NCBI RefSeq assembly: GCF_000185905.1
Contig: NC_014923.1
Span: 2,441,501-2,505,500, forward strand
Origin: Mesorhizobium ciceri biovar biserrulae WSM1271
GTDB lineage: Bacteria > Pseudomonadota > Alphaproteobacteria > Rhizobiales > Rhizobiaceae
Direction: 5' to 3'
DNA: 64,000 nt
This document shows positions 1 to 7,749 of this stretch, in pieces; within the stretch, counting starts at the first letter, position 1, and each line of letters starts with the position of its first letter. Made by a program: the position numbers and the translations under genes. The notes below the pieces were generated by a model. The model searched no databases, was not told the origin of the DNA, and was given only the letters and a program-made list of their open reading frames with translations.

Positions 1-749
1 ACCTGTTCGGCCGGCGTCTGCTCGGTCTGCTGCTGCTGATCACGCTTCTTCCTGCGCGGCTGCTGTTCCCCTGCGGGTGCTGCCTGTTCGGCCGGCGCCT
101 GCTCGGTCTGCTGCTGCTGGTCACGCTTCTTTCTGCGCGGCTGCTGTTCCTCTGCGGGTGCTGCCTGTTCGGCCGGCGCCTGCTCGGTCTGCTGCTGCTG
201 GTCACGCTTCTTCCTGCGCGGCTGCTGTTCCTCTGCGGGTGCTGCCTGTTCGGCCGGCGCCTGCTCGGTCTGCTGCTGCTGGTCACGCTTCTTCCTGCGC
301 GGCTGCTGTTCCTCTGCGGGTGCTGCCTGTTCGGCCGGCGCCTGCTCGGTCTGCTGCTGCTGGTCACGCTTCTTCCTGCGCGGCTGCTGTTCTTCGGCGG
401 GAGCGGCCTGTTCGGCGGGCGCCTGCTCGGCCTGCTGCTGCTGGTCGCGCTTCTTCCGGCGTGGCTGCTGCTCCTCGGCGGGCTGCTCGCTCTGGGCAGG
501 CGCGGCCTGCTGTTCAGGCTCGGCCTTCCTGCGCTCGTGTTTCTGTTCGGGTTCCGCCTGCTGCTTCTGCGCGCAGGCCTCGGCCGATTCGCCCTCGGCG
601 CATGCTGCTTGCGCCAGGATGAATGGGGTTGCCGTGCGCTGGGCAAGACCGGACGCGACACTTCCCTGAAGCGGGAACGCGCCCAACGGCGCGGATGCCA
701 TCAACAGGCCAAGTGCGGTGCCTGCCAGAATCCGTGGTTGGCGTTTCAT
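1..749 (-). CDS. Secreted repeat-rich protein, C-terminus beyond the window
   Basis: An open minus-strand frame starts at ATG 749 (MKRQPRILAGTALGLLMAS...) and continues to base 1 without a stop, so the C-terminal part is missing. The first ~30 residues look like a signal peptide, followed by a segment with two cysteines (QAACAEGESAEACAQKQQ). After that come Glu/Gln/Lys-rich repeats of 27 residues with the core QPRRKKRDQQQQ, encoded by near-identical 81-bp units. An N-terminus of signal peptide, short Cys segment and charged low-complexity repeats is known to me from rhizobial OmpA-family proteins, where an OmpA domain follows. That domain would lie off the left edge, so the assignment is inference. 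The repeats are strongly basic and polar and could act as a periplasmic spacer or peptidoglycan-contacting segment. Confidence 0.75.
   Translation of the reverse strand, partial: MKRQPRILAGTALGLLMASAPLGAFPLQGSVASGLAQRTATPFILAQAACAEGESAEACAQKQQAEPEQKHERRKAEPEQQAAPAQSEQPAEEQQPRRKKRDQQQQAEQAPAEQAAPAEEQQPRRKKRDQQQQTEQAPAEQAAPAEEQQPRRKKRDQQQQTEQAPAEQAAPAEEQQPRRKKRDQQQQTEQAPAEQAAPAEEQQPRRKKRDQQQQTEQAPAEQAAPAGEQQPRRKKRDQQQQTEQTPAEQ
2..487. repeat. 81-bp tandem repeat array, six units, inside a coding region
   Basis: The motif cctgttcggc recurs at 2, 83, 164, 245 and 326, and in slightly changed form at 407, always 81 bases apart. The middle units differ by only one or two bases (for example ttcttcctg against ttctttctg). 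The unit at 407 and the sequence after it are more diverged. Because 81 is a multiple of three, gain or loss of units keeps the minus-strand protein in frame at 27 residues per unit. Near identity at the DNA level suggests recent expansion or homogenisation. It is not a CRISPR array, since no unique spacers separate the units. Confidence 0.95.
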
Positions 750-946
750 CGAAATTCTCCTTGTGGGGTCCCATCCTTGCCGAAACCGATCTTGTGCCGA
801 TTGGTTCCAGTCTGGCACGGATAGAGGCCGTACGGGGCGATTGACCGACCTTTTGAAGGCAACTTCATGTCATTCACCTGGCGATAGCCGCAATTGCGAC
901 CATTGCCGCGCTTGACCTTGCCCGCGGCCGGGGCCACATCCGGGAA

Positions 947-1393
947 ATGGAAACGCCATTCTGGAAAACCAAGGCGCTGGAGGCGATGAGCCCGGCCGAG
1001 TGGGAATCGCTGTGCGACGGCTGCGGTAAATGCTGCCTGTCAAAGCTTGAGGACGAGGACACCGGCGAGATCTACTGGACCAGCGTCGGCTGTCGGCTGT
1101 TCGACGCCGAGACCTGCCGCTGTTCGGACTACGCCAACCGGCTGGCGCGCGTTCCCGACTGCGTCGGGCTGACGCCGCAGAATGTGCGAACCATCAGTTG
1201 GCTGCCCAGTACCTGTGCCTATCGGCTGGTTGCCGAGGGCCGCGACCTCTACTGGTGGCACCGGCTGGTGTCTGGCAGCGCCGAGACCGTGCATGAAGCC
1301 GGCATCTCGATGCGCGGCCGGGTCAAGGCGAGTGAAACCGATCTTGCCGAGCCGGAAGACTATTTTGACTATGTGCTGGACGAGGAGCCGTAG
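947..1393 (+). CDS. YcgN-type cysteine-cluster protein (UPF0260)
   Basis: This 148-residue protein has the family hallmark CDGCGKCC near residue 24, followed by further cysteines ([14 protein letters not shown] and PSTCAYRL). The cysteine spacing suggests a metal or Fe-S binding site, but the molecular role of the YcgN/UPF0260 family is not established. Length and the N-terminal [20 protein letters not shown] segment agree with the family. The ATG at 947 is the only sensible start, although the ribosome site is weak (ccgggaa). It stands alone between the divergent repeat protein and the small secreted protein downstream. Confidence 0.88.
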   Translation: METPFWKTKALEAMSPAEWESLCDGCGKCCLSKLEDEDTGEIYWTSVGCRLFDAETCRCSDYANRLARVPDCVGLTPQNVRTISWLPSTCAYRLVAEGRDLYWWHRLVSGSAETVHEAGISMRGRVKASETDLAEPEDYFDYVLDEEP

Positions 1394-1646
1394 GACCAGC
1401 GGCGGCGAGCAACAGCCTTACGTTCCACGACTTCCGGCCAATCCGCGGGCTCGGAATAGGGCGCCGAGTCAGGCATTCCGGCCTTCACCAAGGCTGGGGA
1501 CGGTGGCGAATGGCCGGAACTTCCTTTTTCCCGCCATATGAACCGGAGATGAACGGCAGGTTCGTAAAGAGTTCAGACAGGCAAGCGCATTCTCCCCCCA
1601 TCGGTTCACGAGGACGGGCGAAGGCCCGCAAAAAGGAGAGAAGACG

Positions 1647-2003
1647 ATGTTCAACACGATCAAGACGGCAGCCCTTTCGGCCCTGGTCGGTCTCGGCACG
1701 CTGGCGGCCGTTCCCGCCCACGCCGACAGCCTCTATCTCGGCTTCGGCAACAACAACGACCCGCGTTTCGGCGTCTATACCGGTGACGACGGTTATCGCC
1801 ATCGCCGTGATGAACGCCGCGGCGACTGGCGCCGTGGCTGTTCGCCGGACCGCGCCCTCGACAAGGCCGAACGCATGGGCCTCCACCGGGTCCGCATCGT
1901 CGACGTCAACCGGCGCACGGTGAAGGTGGCGGGCCGTCAGGACGGCGACCGTGTCGTGGTGGTGTTCGCCAACGAGCGCGGCTGCCCGGTTATCTATCGC
2001 TGA
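1647..2003 (+). CDS. Small secreted protein of unknown function
   Basis: This 118-residue protein starts after a strong ribosome site (aaaaaggagag). A signal peptide (MFNTIKTAALSALVGLGTLAAVPAHA) is followed by a Gly/Asn segment, an Arg/Asp-rich stretch (YRHRRDERRGDWRRGC) and a compact C-terminus with a second cysteine (NERGCPVIYR). The two cysteines may form a periplasmic disulfide. Similar small exported proteins with a basic central region are common in rhizobia and have no known function. A strong hairpin terminator lies ~110 bases downstream. Confidence 0.8.
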   Translation: MFNTIKTAALSALVGLGTLAAVPAHADSLYLGFGNNNDPRFGVYTGDDGYRHRRDERRGDWRRGCSPDRALDKAERMGLHRVRIVDVNRRTVKVAGRQDGDRVVVVFANERGCPVIYR

Positions 2004-2112
2004 GGTTCGACAATTAAGGCCGACCCTCTTTGAGGGGCAGCCTGGCAGCATGATCTTTAGCAAGATCAGCTGGGACTAGCGGAGCCCCTTTCCGTTTGAA
2101 GGGTGTGGCTCG

Positions 2113-2147
2113 AAAAAACCCCGCGGGAGCAATCCCGCGGGGTTTTT
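2113..2147. terminator. Bidirectional rho-independent terminator
   Basis: CCCCGCGGGA and TCCCGCGGGG pair around a GCAA loop, with an A-run on the left and a T-run on the right. It can therefore terminate transcription from both sides. It sits between the convergent small secreted protein gene and the SIMPL-domain gene. A smaller hairpin (TGATCTT/AAGATCA, 2051-2068) lies just upstream. Confidence 0.9.
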
Positions 2148-2214
2148 CATGCGTGCTATTGGCTGGTGATGCATCGGTGGCTGGACAAGACCAGCCACGG
2201 ATCCTCAGAGCCGC

Positions 2215-2928
2215 TTACTTCAGTTCGAAGGTGACGGTCACCTGGACATTGTAGGAATTCTCGCCGGCCTGCACGGGAGCCGCGCCACCCGCCGCGGCAT
2301 CGAAGGCCTTGGCGTTGATCGGCATCGGCGCCGGCGCAATGTTCTGATCTGATATCTCGAGCACCCGGCCGAGGCTGGCGCCTGCGGCCTCGGCCAGCGT
2401 CTTGGCCTTGGCCATGGCGTTGGCGACCGCCTTCTTGCGCGCCTCGGTGACCGTGGCTGCCGGGTTGTCATTGGTGAAGGCGATGCCGCCACCCTGGTTG
2501 ACGCCGAGCGACACCGCCTTGTCGAGGATCTCGCCGGTCTTGTCGACATCGCGCACCCGCACCGAAAGCGTGTTGGTCACCTGATAGGCGACGAGTTCGG
2601 CTTCCTGGCTGCCGTCCGGCTTGTTGGTGTAGTTGTAGCGCGGGTTGATCTGGATGCCGGCGGTCTGCAGGTCCCGGTCCTTGATGCCGGCGGACTTCAT
2701 CGCCGCGATCACGGCGGCCATGGCGTCATTGTTGGCGTCGAGCGCGGCGCGCGCGGTCTTGGCCTCGCGCATGACGCTCAGCGTCAGGACCGCCAGATCG
2801 GGGGCCACGGTTGCTTCGCCTTCGCCCGACACGATGATGCGGGGCGGCGTCGGCAGATCGGTGGCTCCAGCCATCGCCGGAAAAGCGATTGCAGCGGCGA
2901 GCGCGAGAGGCAAAAGATGTCTGGTCAT
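2215..2928 (-). CDS. SIMPL domain-containing (DUF541) periplasmic protein
   Basis: The 237-residue product has a signal peptide (MTRHLLPLALAAAIAFPAMAGA) followed by one SIMPL domain over nearly the whole chain. The typical opening is seen (PRIIVSGEGEATVAPDLAVL), with the GIKDRDLQTAGIQINPRYNY segment in the middle and a final beta strand (YNVQVTVTFELK). Family members are exported and often linked to oxidative stress or envelope quality, but no enzymatic activity is established. The start is supported by aaggag just upstream on the minus strand (complement of ctcctt at 2936-2941). Confidence 0.9.
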   Translation of the reverse strand: MTRHLLPLALAAAIAFPAMAGATDLPTPPRIIVSGEGEATVAPDLAVLTLSVMREAKTARAALDANNDAMAAVIAAMKSAGIKDRDLQTAGIQINPRYNYTNKPDGSQEAELVAYQVTNTLSVRVRDVDKTGEILDKAVSLGVNQGGGIAFTNDNPAATVTEARKKAVANAMAKAKTLAEAAGASLGRVLEISDQNIAPAPMPINAKAFDAAAGGAAPVQAGENSYNVQVTVTFELK

Positions 2929-3062
2929 GAAAATCTCCTTGGTCTGCGATCAAGTCGCAGACGTCGCGTAGAGCGCGATTATGGGTTGATTTGGGCGATC
3001 TGGGGAAGCCCGTCGGGAAAGCCTTGTGCCGCGATGCGAAAAACATTAATCCAGCCCGCGTG

Positions 3063-3138
3063 GGGCCTGTAGCTCAATGGTTAGAGCCGGCGGCTCATAA
3101 CCGCTTGGTTGGGGGTTCGAGTCCCTCCGGGCCCACCA
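3063..3138 (+). tRNA. tRNA with CAT anticodon, probably tRNA-Ile2
   Basis: A full cloverleaf of 76 bases with encoded CCA: acceptor GGGCCTG pairs with CGGGCCC, the D arm is GCTC/GAGC, the anticodon loop is CTCATAA, and the T arm carries GTTCGAG. The CAT anticodon fits Met or the lysidine-modified isoleucine tRNA. The body resembles bacterial Ile2 (CATAA followed by CGCTTGGT) more than initiator or elongator Met, so Ile2 is favoured; automated tools may label it Met. Its 3' end faces an integrase gene 107 bases away, so it is the probable attachment site of an integrated element. Confidence 0.93.
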
Positions 3139-3170
3139 TAACCGTTGATTTTGTTGACAAAAATCGCCCT

Positions 3171-3203
3171 GGGCCCAAAACGTTTTGGGCCCATTATGGG
3201 CCC
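3171..3203. repeat. 22-bp perfect palindrome plus extra GGGCCCA sites beside the tRNA end
   Basis: Bases 3171-3192 are a perfect palindrome: GGGCCCAAAAC followed by its reverse complement. A further GGGCCCAAAG copy begins at 3198. The tRNA 3' end itself contains GGGCCCA (3129-3135). Clustered copies of the tRNA end at an integrase junction suggest recombinase core or accessory sites, or stacked remnants of att sites. The palindrome could also act as a transcription stop. Confidence 0.8.
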
Positions 3204-3245
3204 AAAGCAAAGACCACGGTCCCGGTTTGTTCCGACTCAATTTGA

Positions 3246-4436
3246 TTATCTGACGATGCGCAGGTTTGCTCGCCGCTTCATCGCGTCGCGTTTGGCCTCG
3301 CGCTCGTTGATGGCACGGGCAATATCAACTGCGATCCGCTTCTTGTTGGCCTCGCGCACGTAGTCATCCGTTACCGCCATGGAGGAATGGCCCATAGCCT
3401 CCATTATGGCCCGCGCTTGGATGTTGCATTCAGCGAGGTAAGTGCCGAAGGTGCGGCGCAGGCCATGGAGCGTGTAGCCGCTAGGAATTCCCGCCTGCCG
3501 CGTCCAGTGCTGCATCATGCCCGACAGGCTCTTTTCTGAAAACGGGTTGCCATAGCCGTTCTTCAAGACGGTTCCCCCCTTCGAGCGGTCAAGCGGATCC
3601 AGCGCTGCCGCCAGCTTGTCTACGACTGGGATGAACATCTCGCGCCCGCCGTGGCGGTTGCGGTTCTTCTTCTGTCGGAAATCAAAGGCCTCGATTAGCA
3701 CCAGCGAGCCATCGAACAGTTCAATCTCTTCGGTTAGAAGATCATCCCACGCAAGCGCAGCGATATCGCCGCGACGATTTCCAAGCCAGAAGCCGAGTGC
3801 GTAGCAGGTGCGTGCGGCTGTCCCGACGGGGTGTCGCTCCTCGAACGTTTCGCGCATCGCGATCGGCCAGGCCGGGTTCTTGGTCGATTTGGGCACTCGC
3901 ACGCGGATGGACAACGAGGGATCGTCCTGCGGCTTTATCCATTTTTCGATGTCGGTCGCGACCCATACAAGCTTCTTTATGGCCACCAACATGTGTTTGG
4001 CGACCGTACGGTTTGTTCTGAAGATGCCTTCAATTATGGCGCGAAGCCGATCCGCGTCGAGGTGTTCGACTGGCGTTTCGCGCCACGTCAGCGGATAGGC
4101 AGGATCGACCTTCAGGCTGAGAAAGCGCTCGATCAGTCGCGCATTCTTCCGCTGCGTTGCTTCATCAAAATCCAGCCACTCCATCGTGGTCTCAAGTCGA
4201 CGCGCGGCATGGCCAAATGTTTTTGGCAGTGCCCGACCGGGCAAATCGATAATAACAGCATTCTTATGTTGGCCCTGCGTGGCATTCTCGTAAGCCACCT
4301 CGAACTCGGGATCTCCTGGCTTACCGGGAAGTTGGATTTCAGGCATGCCTTTTGCACGGTAGCGGTAAGTTAGCTTGCCATTCTTGATACGCGAAGAGAT
4401 CCCAGGATAGCGCGCATCCTTAAAGGGCCTAGCCAT
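3246..4436 (-). CDS. Tyrosine recombinase/integrase of a tRNA-targeted element
   Basis: The 396-residue protein has the catalytic set of phage-type integrases: Arg in GNRRGDIAAL (~222), HGLR (H324, R327), His in MGHSS (~350) and the nucleophile Tyr in DDYV (~359). The start at 4436 (MARPFKDARYPG) was chosen over an upstream ATG because gaaggaa precedes it. This start overlaps the last eight bases of the upstream XRE-like gene, which suggests translational coupling. The C-terminal end points at the tRNA 3' end. A second copy of the tRNA end, which would mark the far boundary, was not seen. Confidence 0.93.
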   Translation of the reverse strand: MARPFKDARYPGISSRIKNGKLTYRYRAKGMPEIQLPGKPGDPEFEVAYENATQGQHKNAVIIDLPGRALPKTFGHAARRLETTMEWLDFDEATQRKNARLIERFLSLKVDPAYPLTWRETPVEHLDADRLRAIIEGIFRTNRTVAKHMLVAIKKLVWVATDIEKWIKPQDDPSLSIRVRVPKSTKNPAWPIAMRETFEERHPVGTAARTCYALGFWLGNRRGDIAALAWDDLLTEEIELFDGSLVLIEAFDFRQKKNRNRHGGREMFIPVVDKLAAALDPLDRSKGGTVLKNGYGNPFSEKSLSGMMQHWTRQAGIPSGYTLHGLRRTFGTYLAECNIQARAIMEAMGHSSMAVTDDYVREANKKRIAVDIARAINEREAKRDAMKRRANLRIVR

Positions 4437-4686
4437 CAACGTTCCTTCCAGACTTTCTCCGCCGGTGATCAGCTCGCGGGGAGTTCTCCAGCATCGCTTG
4501 CAGCGAAAGGGTTTTGCTTTCGATTGCAACGCGCAGGAGCAGAGGGTAGGGGAACCCTCTGCCTTGCTCTATGCCTTCAAAGGTGCGCTTTGGTATTCCC
4601 AGCGCCTTGGCCGCGGCTTCGGCAGTGACCCCCCCCTTTGCCCGCCAGGCTTTGACTTCTTGCGCAAGTTTCTCATTCTCGTTCAC
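4429..4686 (-). CDS. Small XRE-like helix-turn-helix protein
   Basis: This 85-residue protein has a central helix-turn-helix of the Cro/XRE kind (TAEAAAKALGIPKRTFEGIEQG). Its stop overlaps the integrase start by eight bases, so the pair is probably one transcript. Small XRE proteins beside an integrase commonly control excision or repress the element. The stretch just upstream (4711-4747) carries three AGCGTA copies and a palindrome that could be its operator. The target and role are inferred from position. Confidence 0.75.
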   Translation of the reverse strand: MNENEKLAQEVKAWRAKGGVTAEAAAKALGIPKRTFEGIEQGRGFPYPLLLRVAIESKTLSLQAMLENSPRADHRRRKSGRNVDG

Positions 4687-4710
4687 GTCATCCCTTCCGC
4701 ACGAGCTATC

Positions 4711-4747
4711 AGCGTACTACGTCTACAGCGTATACGCAACAAGCGTA
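4711..4747. promoter_or_regulatory. Iterated AGCGTA operator-like sites
   Basis: AGCGTA occurs at 4711-4716, 4727-4732 and 4742-4747, about 15-16 bases apart. The middle copy is part of a perfect 10-bp palindrome, GCGTATACGC (4728-4737). They lie in the 61-base gap between the AlpA-like gene and the start of the XRE-like gene. This suggests binding by a small regulator of the element, most simply autoregulation by the XRE-like protein. Confidence 0.5.
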
Positions 4748-4999
4748 TTATCGTTTTTCAACGTCCCGTTTGCTTCGTTCCAACAGCTCTTGAAGGCCGG
4801 TATCTTTGTCCGGCAACGAGGTGAAAGCAATATCCAGTGCGACACGATCCCAGACAGCGCGGCTGTTGATGCGCTTGGGCTGGGGCATCCGACCATCGGC
4901 GACCATCTCGTCAAAAAGCGTCGATCCGACACCGATGTAACGAGCCGCTTCCTCACGAGATAGCCCTCGTGGGGCATACGAGATTGCGTCACTCTTCAT
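4748..4999 (-). CDS. AlpA-like / excisionase-type DNA-binding protein
   Basis: The likely product has 83 residues starting at ATG 4999 (MKSDAISYAPRGLSREEAARYIGV). An upstream ATG at 5056 would add 19 residues without family resemblance. The segment LSREEAARYIGVGSTLFDEMVADGRMPQPKRI has the form of a MerR/AlpA winged helix-turn-helix: helix, turn, recognition helix, then the wing R(M)PQPK. Such proteins act as recombination directionality factors or activators of integrase genes. It is the first gene of a run AlpA-like, XRE-like, integrase in the same direction. Confidence 0.75.
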   Translation of the reverse strand: MKSDAISYAPRGLSREEAARYIGVGSTLFDEMVADGRMPQPKRINSRAVWDRVALDIAFTSLPDKDTGLQELLERSKRDVEKR

Positions 5000-5446
5000 G
5001 GACGCTGCCTCGGTCCTGGCAATCCAGGCGAGTTGGTATCGAAGCGCAAAAGCCACATCCTAGTTGCCAATTCGTAGCGAGGAGATCGTGTTGGGCTAAA
5101 ATAAGAAAACCCTCGTCAAGCGGAACCGGCCTGACTAGTTCGTTCGGCGTAAATTGGCAGCAACGTGTGAACGGGGTGCATTCCGGCAGGAGCGCAATCC
5201 ATAGGCAAGTCGGCGGAGGGTTTTCGCTGAGCTGGCGATCAACGACCCACTACTCGGGACGTCGCGTTCGGGGCCGGGAGCGGACTGATTGGTTCTGGCG
5301 AGCGATCATGGGCTAGCAGCCATACCGCTCCCGACCTCCCTACGGTCGACGGCAGCGCTGGTCTCACCAAAAACGGCCACCAGAATAGGCTTGCTGATAT
5401 TTCAGATCAATTGCGGACATTTGCAGGCGTTCGCGCCCGATACGCC
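5000..5446. other. 447-base gap inside the accessory region, no gene seen
   Basis: No frame in this stretch has both a plausible start and protein-like composition. I looked here for copies of the neighbouring tRNA 3' ends and saw none. It separates the recombination genes from the AT-richer three-gene operon and may be scar sequence. Confidence 0.5.
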
Positions 5447-7306
5447 CTAGTCCGCCCTGGAAACCGGGATCAGGGCGTTTCCATCTCGGAAAATTTCAAC
5501 TAGGTGCACGTTCTTGAGCCCGTCCCAATATCGCGGATTTATGTGCTCGAAGACGATCATCTGGAACTCTTTTCCCATTTCATTTGCGGTGGAGATGAAC
5601 TGGTCCAAAAGCTCCAGTGCCAACTTGACCTTTGCGACATCGCTTTGGTCGACGTCCTTCTCGCCCTCCCCATCCTTCCGATCATCCTCGCCCCAGTAAG
5701 GCCTCGAGAACTGATCAATAATCAGGAACGGTGCCACGTGAATGCCGTCGTTCCGCATAACTAGTTCATGCAGGCCAAGGAACAGAAACAGGTGAAGGAA
5801 CATGTGGTTGGAACTGCTGCCCACGTTCTCGGTCGATGCTGTTCTGGGCTTGCGCAGATGAAGCTTCTTTTCCGAATAATTGAAGGCGGAACGATATTCG
5901 CCATAGTTCCCCAGCGCTGCCTTCGTTAGAGAAATATAATCCTGGATTGCTTCATCAAGGGCGCTGGTGAACAGCTCTTGCCGATCGTTGACAGGTGACA
6001 CAGCGAGGTCTTCGATTTCAGCTGTCAGGTTTGCGATCAACTCGCTGTTGTCTGTAACCTTTTCTGACTCTAGATCGCCGTACAACTCAAGCTTGGCCTT
6101 CGTTTCGCCGATGAAGATATACTTATCTTTATCGGTCTCGAAGCTCTCCATCTCGGCGGGAAGGGCTTGAAGGTCTTTTTCGAGCTTCTCGCGCTGAGAT
6201 TCCAATGCCTTGATAATTTCGGAGATGTTGCTGTCCAACGGCGTCTTTCTCGCAGTAGCGTCTTTAATCTGCTGTAGACCCTCGGAAAGGTTCCTGAGGA
6301 TGTCGTCGAATACGGATGTCCGAACCGTCTCCTCGTAGTTCCTCATCAGATATTCAACGGGCTGGAGGCTATCCGCTGTCTCCTTGAGGGTCACCTTATG
6401 ATTTCCATACTCCGAAGCGAATTTGCGAAGCCCCCTGATCTTTCGAGAAACTCGGTATAGCTGCGAAGAAATCTCCTCATACTGCGCGGACACATACAGA
6501 TCGGGGCCACTCTCCCGCTCCGTCACCATTCGCTTCAGCGCGGTGACTGAAGCATCCGCGTCTGTATTGTCGGCGACTAGTCCATACCCCTTCGCCCGCG
6601 CGACGGTTTCAGCCAATTGGGCGTTAAACTGATCGCGCTTTTCCTGCGTTTTCGCGGTCAGTTTTTCAAGGCGGGCGAGGCTTCGCTCCAACTCCGTCCG
6701 CTTCTCTCGCTTCAGTATGTTCTCGACCGTGTCGATCCCCACAGCAATGTCGAATATGCGCGGTAAGGCCTCTTGGTAACGAGGCTCGTTCTGCTTGTCG
6801 AAAAACTGATCGCTATGCGTGATTATATCTTGAGAGATCGTGTTGAAGAGCAGGAAGTATCGCAGCGACACCCTAGAGCCGGTTTGCAACGTTCTCCCGC
6901 CAAAAGGAATTTTGACGTCTTGGTCGATGCCGAAGTCAGCGCTCAATTGCTTCTTCAAGACGCTTTCGCTGATATTCGGTATGGGCACGGAGTCCGGCAC
7001 CTCCCCTATTGACGAGAAGTAGTAATCAGACGATGTGGTCTTTCCTGCCGGTGCGCGTCTCGCCAGCGTATAGACCTTATCGTTCACATGAATACGCAGT
7101 CCGTACCAGGCGACATTTTCGTTGATAATGCTCTCAGAAATACGATGCTTGCTCGCGAACATGCAATAATCTACGATATCCAGGATGGCGGTTTTACCAG
7201 TGTGGCTGTCTCCGGTGATCACATTCACCTTGTTCGGCAAGAACGTAACGGACCTTCTTTGTTCGGTATTGAGCCACAGGTACAGGCTTTCGATGTAGAA
7301 TTTCAT
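5447..7306 (-). CDS. DUF3732 SMC/RecN-like ATPase of an ABC-3C system
   Basis: The 619-residue protein is an ABC-type ATPase interrupted by a long helical region. The P-loop GDSHTGKT is near residues 32-39. Residues ~195-430 are rich in Lys, Glu and Leu heptad-like segments, probably coiled coil. An ABC signature-like VGSSSNH lies near 510, the Walker B-like strand APFLIIDQFSRPYW follows, and a switch His is in MIVFEHINPRYW near 590. This architecture matches DUF3732, the ATPase of ABC-three-component conflict systems. It is the last gene of a coupled operon, with its ATG overlapping the stop of the middle component (ATGA). As I recall the family, DQPS is usual where this protein has DQFS. 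Confidence 0.85.
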   Translation of the reverse strand: MKFYIESLYLWLNTEQRRSVTFLPNKVNVITGDSHTGKTAILDIVDYCMFASKHRISESIINENVAWYGLRIHVNDKVYTLARRAPAGKTTSSDYYFSSIGEVPDSVPIPNISESVLKKQLSADFGIDQDVKIPFGGRTLQTGSRVSLRYFLLFNTISQDIITHSDQFFDKQNEPRYQEALPRIFDIAVGIDTVENILKREKRTELERSLARLEKLTAKTQEKRDQFNAQLAETVARAKGYGLVADNTDADASVTALKRMVTERESGPDLYVSAQYEEISSQLYRVSRKIRGLRKFASEYGNHKVTLKETADSLQPVEYLMRNYEETVRTSVFDDILRNLSEGLQQIKDATARKTPLDSNISEIIKALESQREKLEKDLQALPAEMESFETDKDKYIFIGETKAKLELYGDLESEKVTDNSELIANLTAEIEDLAVSPVNDRQELFTSALDEAIQDYISLTKAALGNYGEYRSAFNYSEKKLHLRKPRTASTENVGSSSNHMFLHLFLFLGLHELVMRNDGIHVAPFLIIDQFSRPYWGEDDRKDGEGEKDVDQSDVAKVKLALELLDQFISTANEMGKEFQMIVFEHINPRYWDGLKNVHLVEIFRDGNALIPVSRAD

Positions 7307-7749
7307 AGCTCGATCCTCGCATTGAGGTAGAAAATTTCAGCATTGCCAGAAATCAGGGCAGCTATGTTTGATGACGCGCGCTTAACGCGCTCGGCGCGTT
7401 TGCCCATTGATGCGTCGAAGGGTAAGTCAGACGCTACCACCGCACCGTCGTCCTTCAATTGAAGCACGCCCATCTCATACAAAAATTGCAGGGCATTGAC
7501 GGTCGGAGTAAGCGACGCAAGGTATCGCTCATTAAAATTGTAGAAGAATTCGATGTTATCGATCAGATACTGCTCAAAACTTGCAAATCTGAATCGGCCG
7601 TTGGCAAGCTTTGTTACCATCTGACGATGCGCCACAACTGGCAAGATCAACGCAATTTGGGGGATCGTTAGAAATCCCGCCTCTTTCAGCACAGAGGAGA
7701 TCGCGAACGCATTGATCCCGAGATTATTGTAATATGAACTGAACTTCAC
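7303..7749 (-). CDS. ABC-3C system middle component
   Basis: A 148-residue helical protein that starts at a GTG (7749) overlapping the stop of the preceding gene (GTGA) and ends in the ATGA overlap with the ATPase. Its features fit the small middle component of ABC-3C systems (DUF6521-like): an N-terminal YYNNLGINAFAISSVLKEAG segment, a central ALILPVVAHRQMV, then a winged-helix-like C-terminal half. By analogy it bridges the ATPase and the effector and probably has no enzymatic role. The assignment rests mainly on size, position and overall form. Confidence 0.72.
   Translation of the reverse strand: MKFSSYYNNLGINAFAISSVLKEAGFLTIPQIALILPVVAHRQMVTKLANGRFRFASFEQYLIDNIEFFYNFNERYLASLTPTVNALQFLYEMGVLQLKDDGAVVASDLPFDASMGKRAERVKRASSNIAALISGNAEIFYLNARIEL

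Noticed and set aside
1..487. CRISPR array
   Set aside because: Units are directly adjacent 81-bp copies with no unique spacers, and they encode protein.
77..622. Plus-strand open frame through the 81-bp repeats
   Set aside because: The minus strand has a start, a signal peptide and sensible repeats. The plus-strand product is an Ala/Arg/Pro-rich artefact.
3063..3138. Initiator tRNA-fMet
   Set aside because: The acceptor has a paired first base (G-C), and the anticodon stem lacks the three G-C pairs typical of the initiator.
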